Shown: positions 58,101 to 64,000 of the stretch, piece after piece
Numbering within the stretch: the stretch's first letter is position 1
How the letters are laid out: each line of letters begins with the position of its first letter
Assembly (NCBI GenBank): GCA_016169945.1
Contig: JADLSH010000190.1
Location: forward strand, 2,542,001-2,606,000
Origin: Trachythela sp. YZ-2020
Lineage: Eukaryota > Cnidaria > Anthozoa > Malacalcyonacea > Clavulariidae
DNA length: 64,000 nt
Direction of reading: 5' to 3'
Notes under the pieces: generated by a model
Databases searched by the model: none
Told to the model about the DNA's origin: nothing
What the model saw: the letters and a program-made list of their open reading frames with translations, nothing else
Position numbers and translations under genes: made by a program

Positions 58101-61100
58101 TATGGAACATGTAAATTTTTGCGGTATTCTGTGGTACATACACCTGTAACTAAGCATTACAATTATCTACACGAGTAAATAGGCCTAAATAGCTCTTATA
58201 CATAGTTCAAATATTCTAATGCTTATAGTTATTCTTGTTCTATTCTATGTTTTCGCAAACTATAGAACAATAGTAATTAACTAGGCATGTAAGTTATCCA
58301 AAGTTGTGAATTGGATAGCAACGATGTAAACAGCGTTAGCCAAATTTGTCTATTGAGTACACTGATCTGAAAATACTATATTTTCAGATCAGTGATTGAG
58401 TATTGTGCTCAGGTTTTTTTCCCAATTATAGCCAGATTGTAATTATTTTTACAACCAGTTTCCGTACCTGAAAAATTTATAACGCGGAAGACATTCTTTA
58501 GCATCATAATCCAAATTACAATCCCAAGTTATTTTTATCCCCACAACACCACCCTATCAAGTAGAATATAATAAATAATTAGAGGCAACTCAGACGGCTC
58601 AGTAATTCAGAATTTGTATATTCAATCAAAGTATGAAATTCAATAAATATTGGGTTTTTGAACTAGTGCTGCGTTGAATACATCAAACGTTTAAAATATG
58701 ATGAATTATTTGAATTTACAGTAGAACCCCGTTATTTCGAACAGCCAAGGGAAATACTTATAATAATTTATAAATGAAATTAGATTAACGTTGGCTGATC
58801 CCATTAACCCATTGACTATGACCTTACACAATAAACACTGTCAATAAAGTCTATTTAACAATTGTGCTGTAAGTATCTTAAACTGAAAGTGGGCATTCTT
58901 CATTATGTGAACTTCGACGTTTCGAGCGAAGGCCCTTCATCTACTAACTTCCAGACGAAGGGCCTTCGCTCGAAACGTCGAAGTTCTCATTGTATTTTTC
59001 AGGTAGTTTTACACAACAGTCAACCGCCGTATTTGCTATACTCTACCCACACTGGCACCGCACGTTTGAGATTCTTCATTATGGTCCGTTTTACGTGTAT
59101 GTTAACACAACAAAATCAAATACGTGCATGTATTACCACTGGCACTAATTCTGTTCGTAATTCAGTTCGATAAGTTTCTAATCACATTGTACTTGTTCAA
59201 TTACCCTGACAGCTGCGTCCTTAAAAGTCGTCCCAGAAATTTCATCGAAAATTGTTTTCAGTCGAATTATTGGACACAGTCGCTGCCGCTTGTCATTATG
59301 ATTGTACTCGCAGTCGTTCAAGTAATCTTGATCGACGTGATCGTCATCAATATTCCGCCTGAAAGATGAATAGTATAAATATAGGCAAGAGTCTAAAAAT
59401 TGTGCCAATACTCCAATAGAATACGTCTACACACGTAAAAACGCACAAGTTGTAACAAACCTGCAACAGACTTGTATACCAATGCTGTTTCAACAACTTG
59501 TCATCAGGATGTGTTCGCACTGCTTGTTCCCAGCTTGTTGACAAGTTTTCAACGGCTTGTTGACAACTTGCTACAAGGTGGTTGACTCGACAGACTTGTT
59601 ACAAGTTGTTCAAACAACTTGTTATCGTCCTGCTATTCAACAACTTTTTAACAAGTTGTGAGTGACAACTTTGTAGCAGCTTGATAAAATGACATCATTG
59701 TTATAACTTGTTGACAAGCTTGCTACAAGTCTGTTGCGAACACATCTTGTTGACAAGATGCGAGATTCTTACGTTTCAGGTCCACTGATCTGAAAAGTAC
59801 TTGGTCTCGTAGTAATGGCTAATTTTCGGACTCCAATCGGTGTATGTTAATGAATTATTCTTACACTGAATCTCCGAATTCAGGAAAGCGAACAGTGTTC
59901 TTGATTAAAATAGTAAAATTCTCGGCTTCTTCAAACAAAATTGATTTACTGCAAAAAAACGAAAGAATTGACAGATAGGCAAGTTAGACATACGTTTGGC
60001 GCGCAGTGATCAATACACAATTGTCCACGCCCATGTTTGCCTACAAATTACCCCAAGCTTGAACTATTAACCAGTTCGGTGTTCGAATTTGTAGGCCAAA
60101 TTTTGCTCTACTGGTCGGGCAAACATATGTTCAAGTCATATTGAGTAAGAACAAAAAGCTTGAAGACCATTTTGGGCAATTTGAAAAATTTGCTAATTTA
60201 ATATACTACATTTTCTGACCATCAGAATTCTGTAAAATCATCCCCCAAAAGTGCATGAAATGACATTTAAGAGACTCTACATTTCAAAATTCTCGTTGAG
60301 CAAAACCAACCCAACCCCCGAATGTTTAGACCCTTGTTACACCCCTGTTCCGAACGGGCTTATTGTTTGTCTACAGCAACTTGCGGATTTCAGCGAGCGT
60401 TTTTGGGGCAGCAGATGGTAGGTGTTCGTGCGGTAAGTAAGGGGGTGTGCTTATTATCCTTACTTGCAGCTGAGAGCTAAGCTGAATTGCGAAGGACATA
60501 TTCTAAGCCACCTTTTGCTCACCATCACGGAGCACAGCTACGGTGAAAGGGCCAGTTAGGGGTTAAACCCAACCCACCCTGTCAACATTCCTTGTGGGAG
60601 GAAACCGGAGTACCCGGAGAAAACCCACGACTTTCAGCAGAGCGTTGACTAACTCTTTTCACATAACTATCATAAGTCGTCCCCAACGGGACTCGAACCC
60701 ACGATATCAGAGGTGAAACTACCGTGAAAGGCGCGTGCTCTGACGATTGCGCCACCAAAGCCCACTCATATACACCTTGGGCGAGACCGCTGAAAGTAGC
60801 TGTACCGCTACAATCAGTTGTTAATATATTTTTTATTTCATTGAGTAATTTAGTTTCCACATCAGCCCTCCAAATTACTGGAAGGCAAGTAACTTAATAA
60901 TATAGACTAACAACTCCAGCAATTTCCATTTATAACTCCAAGAAGTGGTAGCAATCCAGCTTAGAGTAATCCCTGCCACCATCTGCTGCACGATAACGCT
61001 TACTGAAACACTCCTATGAGGATCGAAAGTGACTTACTTTGTCAGAGGTGCACCAAAATTCGTTCCATTCATGGGCAGTTTGTTATATTCCACAGGACAC

Positions 61101-62549
61101 CAGGTCTGGATTTCACACATTTTGGAATAACGAGAAACAGGGCGGTCGGGATCTACACATTTTCCTGTCATTACACCTGGTGGAAAAGGAATAGCGTAAA
61201 TCCTTCATTAAGCCCGCTCTAGTAAGAGGATTTACGGTAGACTTAATAATACCTTCTGTCTATCATCGTTCTATCTATCCGTATTAGGGAAGTGTCCGTA
61301 TTAGGGAGGTGTCCGTGTTAGAGAGGTGTCCGTGTTAGAGAGGTGTCCGTGTTAGAGAGGTGTCCATATTAGAGAGGTGTCCGTGTTAGAGAGGTGTCCG
61401 TGTTAGAGAAGTGTCCGTGTTAGAGAAGTGTCCGTGCTAGAAAGGTGTCCGTACTAGAGAGGTGTCCGTGTCAGAGAGGTGTCCGTGTCAGAGAGGTGTC
61501 CGTGTTAGAGAGGTGTCCGTGTTAGAGAGGTGTTCGTGTTAGAGAGGTGTCCGTGTTAGAGAGGTGTCCGTGTTAGAGAATTGTCTGTGTTAGAGAGGTG
61601 TCCGTACTACAGAGCTGTCCGTGTTAGAGAGGTGTCCGTGTTAGAGAGGTGTCCGTGTTAGAGAGGTGTCCGTGTCAGAGAGGTGTCCGTGTCAGAGAGG
61701 TGTCCATGTCAGAGAGGTGTCCGTGTTAGAGAGGTGTCCGTGTTAGAGAGGTGTCCGTATTAGAGAGGTGTCCGTGTTAGAGAGGTGTCCGTGTTAGAGA
61801 GGTGTCCGTGTTAGAGAGGTGTCCGTGTTAGAGAGGTGTCCGTATTAGAGAGGTGTCCGTGTTAGAGAGGTGTCCGTGTTAGAGAAGTGTCCGTGTTAGA
61901 GAAGTGTCCGTGTTAGAGAAGTGTCCGTGTTAGAGAAGTGTCCGTGCTAGAAAGGTGTCCGTACTAGAGAGGTGTCCGTGTTAGAGAAGTGTCCGTGTCA
62001 GAGAGGTGTCCGTGTTAGAGAGGTGTCCGTGTTAGAGAGGTGTCCGTGTTAGAGAAGTGTCCGTGTTAGAGAGGTGTCCGTACTACAGAGCTGTCCGTGT
62101 TAGAGAGGTGTCCGTGTTAGAGAGGTGTCCGTGTCAGAGAGGTGTCCGTGTTAGAGAGGTGTTCATATTAGAGAGGCGTCCGTATTAGAGAGGTGTCCGT
62201 GTTAGAGAGGTGTCCGTGTTAGAGAGGTGTCCGTGTTAGAGAGGTGTTCATATTAGAGAGGTGTCCGTATTAGAGAGGCGTCCGTATTAGAGAGGTGTCC
62301 GTGTTAGAGAGGTGTCCGTGTTAGAGAGGTGTTCATATTAGAGAGGTGTCCGTATTAGAGAGGTGTGCTCGTATTAGAGAGGTGTCCGTATTATAACTTA
62401 CCATGGCCGCCATTTTTCGGAACCTTTCCAGCAACGCAGTAAGAGTCATTTTTACACCTTGCAGCACGGACGTCAAATTCAGGACATTTTCCTTGCTTTT
62501 GTTCTGGCGTCAGTATCATGTTTGTCATTACAAAGACAGCATCATATTC
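55185..62549 (-). CDS. P2RX: P2X receptor (ATP-gated cation channel), partial, ectodomain to C-terminal tail
   Basis: Exons (minus): 62402-62549, 61038-61176, 59865-59948, 59205-59358, 58468-58553, 57527-57571, 56637-56730, 56148-56213 and 55404-55508 (open to 55185 if unspliced). They give 307 codons to 55404, with all phases agreeing. Residues show FVMTNMILTPEQ, AENFTILIKN, WDCNLDYDAKECLPRY, APGYNIR, RTLIKAYGIRF and the pore helix AGLGLLAVATVLCDIGVLYC. All ten ectodomain cysteines of P2X channels are present, as is the ATP-contacting Thr (AENFT), the Asn/Arg pair and the Lys of LIKAYG. The usual NFR reads NIR. The tail keeps the Y-x-x-x-K membrane-retention motif (YRSQK). The N-terminal tail, first membrane helix and the K-x-K ATP site are beyond 62549, off the window. 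It forms trimeric plasma-membrane channels opened by extracellular ATP. Confidence 0.92.
55274..55394. mobile_element. 121-bp hAT-type MITE at the last P2X exon border
   Basis: The element starts CATAGGGCACCTCTTC and ends GTTCCTACGCCACTG. The 8-bp duplication GGGACTTG lies at 55266-55273 and 55395-55402. A further GGGACTTG stands at 55243-55250 in a short tandem. Read on the minus strand it follows the last P2X codons directly. Confidence 0.75.
55642..55887. mobile_element. MITE with AGGGCCGGTTGTTCAAA ends in a P2X intron
   Basis: AGGGCCGGTTGTTCAAAAGCC at the left is inverted at the right (GAGCTTTGAACAACCGGCCCC). Inner GGTTAGCCTAACCCTAGGTTAAC words are palindromic. It lies between the last two P2X exons. 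Confidence 0.75.
56277..56459. mobile_element. 183-bp TA-flanked foldback MITE in a P2X intron
   Basis: Arms of about 58 bp (TAGACCACTTTCATAATTCAG.. and its inverse) surround a short spacer. TA lies on each side at 56275-56276 and 56460-56461. A CCACACCATA microsatellite follows at about 56510-56615. Confidence 0.85.
56510..56615. repeat. CCACACCATACA / ACATGACCACAC simple repeat
   Basis: Short tandem units between P2X exons, ending 22 bp before the donor of the exon at 56637-56730. Frames across it are artefacts. Confidence 0.9.
59434..59775. repeat. ACAAGTTGTTGACAACTTGT-type element, copy 3
   Basis: It starts ACACGTAAAAACGCACAAGTTG and ends ACATCTTGTTGACAAGATGCGAGATTCTTACG, closely matching 17816-18158. 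It lies in the P2X intron between exons 59205-59358 and 59865-59948. Confidence 0.8.
60575..60775 (-). repeat. tRNA-like SINE in a P2X intron
   Basis: On the minus strand it reads GGGCTTTGGTGGCGCAATCG..AGAGCACGCG, later GGGTTCGAGTCCCGTTGGGG, a tRNA-like head with A and B boxes and an enlarged middle. The tail carries GGGTTTTCTCCGGGTACTCC. It matches 46780-46945. It lies between P2X exons and is not a functional tRNA by shape. Confidence 0.65.
61270..62392. repeat. 17-bp minisatellite (GTGTTAGAGAGGTGTCC)n in a P2X intron
   Basis: About 65 tandem 17-bp units with few variants fill the intron between the P2X exons at 61038-61176 and 62402-62549. The array stops about 9 bp from the GT of the donor at 62401. 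The unit resembles the GTATTAACGGGGTGGCC unit at 32967-33732. Confidence 0.95.
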
Positions 62550-62574
62550 CTATACCATGCAATACAGCATTATG

Positions 62575-62880
62575 TAAGCTTCTCAAACTCATTAATAATT
62601 CATGAGCAAAACACAAAGGAAATCACCACTGTATCGTTGTCTTGATACCACGGTAATAAACACCAATAAATTAACTCAACTTTCGCGTTGAATTTCTCTT
62701 TAAATACTGCTTTGTTTGAAAAGCTATATGATACACTCGAAGTCGTTTATTATTATAAAATTTTAAAAACACCTCAAAGTATGTTAAAAAACTCAGCTAG
62801 CGCCTTGTTTTTCAACACACTTTTCGGTGTTTCAAATCACTATAATAAACTCCTTCTCGTGTATGATATATTACTTCCTA
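62575..62880. repeat. Dispersed repeat, copy 4, with open frame
   Basis: Matches 28380-28670 closely, including the frame [20 protein letters not shown]. It lies just upstream (transcript sense) of the first P2X exon in the window. Confidence 0.8.
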
Positions 62881-63009
62881 ATTAACTATCATTTTTTTCT
62901 GAATAGCTCTACCAGTTCTACACTGTTCTCTCTAGACATCCAATAAGAGCATTCCTGATTATGCTAGCATTTTCCTTATATTAGTATTAGCTATAATCTT
63001 CATGTAAAT

Positions 63010-63499
63010 ATACATTTAAGGGATGTGAAGGAAGGCAGGAAGGAAGGAAGAAAGGTAGGAAGGTAGGTAGGAAGGTAGGTAGGAAGGTAGGTAGGTGGGC
63101 AGCAGGTGGGTGGGCAGGCAGTGGGTGGGCAGGTGGGCAAGCAGGCAGGCAAGCAGGCAGGCAGGCAGTGCAGGTGGGCAGGCAGGCAGGTGGGTGGGTG
63201 GGCAGGGTGGCAGGTGGGTGAAGCAGGCAGGCAGGCAGGCAGGTGGCAGTGGGTGGGTGCAGTGGCAGGCAGGTGTGGCAGGCAGGCAGTGGGTGCAGGC
63301 AGGTGGTGGGTGGCAGGCAGGCAGGCAGGCAGGCAGGGGTGGGCAGGTGGGGCAGGCAGGCAGGCAGGCAGGCAGGTGGGTGGGCAGGCAGGCAGGCAGG
63401 CAGGCAGTGCAGGCAGGCAGGCAAGCAGGCAGTGCAGGTGGGCAGGCAGGCAGGCAGGTGGGCAGGCAGGCAGGCAGGCAGGTGGGTGCAGGCAGGCAG

Positions 63500-63555
<56 letters not shown>

Positions 63556-63850
63556 TGGGCAGGTGGGCAGGCAGGCAGGCAGGCAGTGGGTGGCAGGCAG
63601 GCAGGCAGTGGGTGGGCAGGCAGGCAGGCAAGCAGGCAGGGTGGCAGGCAAGCAGTGGCAGGCAGGTGGGTGGCAGGCAGGCAGGCAGGCAGGCAGGCAG
63701 TGGGCAGGCAGGCAGGTGGGCAGGCAGGCAGGCAGTGGGCAGGCAGGCAAGCAGGCAGGCAGGCAAGTAGGCAGGCAGTGGGCAGGTAGGCAGGTAAGCA
63801 GGTAGGTAGGTAGGTAGGTAGGTAGGTAAGTAGGTAGGTAGGTATTAGAC
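63010..63850. repeat. GGCA/GGTA/GGAA tetranucleotide microsatellite
   Basis: An ~840-bp tract of GGCA units with GGTG interruptions grades into GGTA and GGAA at both ends. It lies in the presumed P2X intron upstream of 62549. All long frames over it (Gly/Arg/Gln or Cys/Leu/Pro-rich) are artefacts. Confidence 0.97.
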
Positions 63851-64000
63851 TAGTACTGTTCAGCCGGGGAAAGCAAGACAAACTTTTGTAAATTTCTCAT
63901 CCAAATTGAGCCAAAATTTTACCGATTTCCCCTTTTCCCCTACTTACCTACCTACTATAGTCGTTAGCTCCACAAATTTTCGCATTAAAATGTTTGATTT

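Noticed and set aside
60655..60770. tRNA gene
   Set aside because: It has A and B boxes but an enlarged, unpaired middle and a SINE tail shared with 46780-46945.
60582..60860. Minus-strand frame once considered as a P2X exon
   Set aside because: The exons on either side join in phase without it, and it runs into a tRNA-like SINE.
63016..63881. Long reading frames of 175-293 residues on both strands
   Set aside because: They all arise from the GGCA/GGTA microsatellite and are low-complexity in every frame.
1..64000. A new multi-gene defence or biosynthetic system
   Set aside because: All recognisable genes are ordinary metazoan housekeeping or signalling genes with introns, and no clustered functional set is visible.

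Overview
The window is eukaryotic nuclear DNA from a metazoan. Genes are split by GT-AG introns, exon phases agree from exon to exon, the DNA is AT-rich, and non-autonomous transposons, tRNA-derived SINE pieces and minisatellites are dense. Gene content (MED13, SFSWAP, TMEM248, a P2X receptor) and repeat style suggest a non-bilaterian or marine invertebrate, most likely a cnidarian. That placement is inference; no species can be named from the sequence alone.

Layout, left to right. (1) 403-1366 (-): first two coding exons of the splicing regulator SFSWAP, whose body lies off the left edge. (2) 2800-2988 (+): short candidate ORF ending in a CaaX-like box. (3) 3219-4121 (+): uninterrupted 300-codon gene for a mitochondrial-type single-pass protein, possibly Coa1/Tim21-like. 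(4) 4948-8868 (-): complete six-exon TMEM248-family gene whose last codons lie inside an antisense SINE. (5) 10879-40042 (-): the main gene, a complete Mediator kinase-module subunit MED13, rebuilt here as 27 coding exons (1,996 codons plus stop). (6) 40043-46063: transposon-rich intergenic block with a palindromic foldback element carrying two copies of a truncated MADF-domain gene. (7) 46064-51537 (+): complete nine-exon WD40-repeat gene (357 aa). (8) 51538-55184: repeats. (9) 55185-62549 (-): nine exons of a P2X ATP-gated channel, from the ectodomain to the cytoplasmic tail; the first transmembrane exons lie beyond the right edge.

The genes are unrelated housekeeping or signalling genes and form no operon or obvious pathway. 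Two of them (SFSWAP, MED13) act in nuclear gene expression. I found no CRISPR array, viral gene, prophage or clear novel multi-gene system. The unusual content is in how mobile DNA interacts with these genes: an exon edge copied into a neighbouring transposon, a hAT insertion beside the last P2X splice donor, an exonised SINE, related 17-bp minisatellites inside introns of two genes, and possible GC-AG introns. Exon borders were derived by eye from splice consensus, phase and remembered family conservation. Insertion families are inferred from terminal repeats and target-site duplications.
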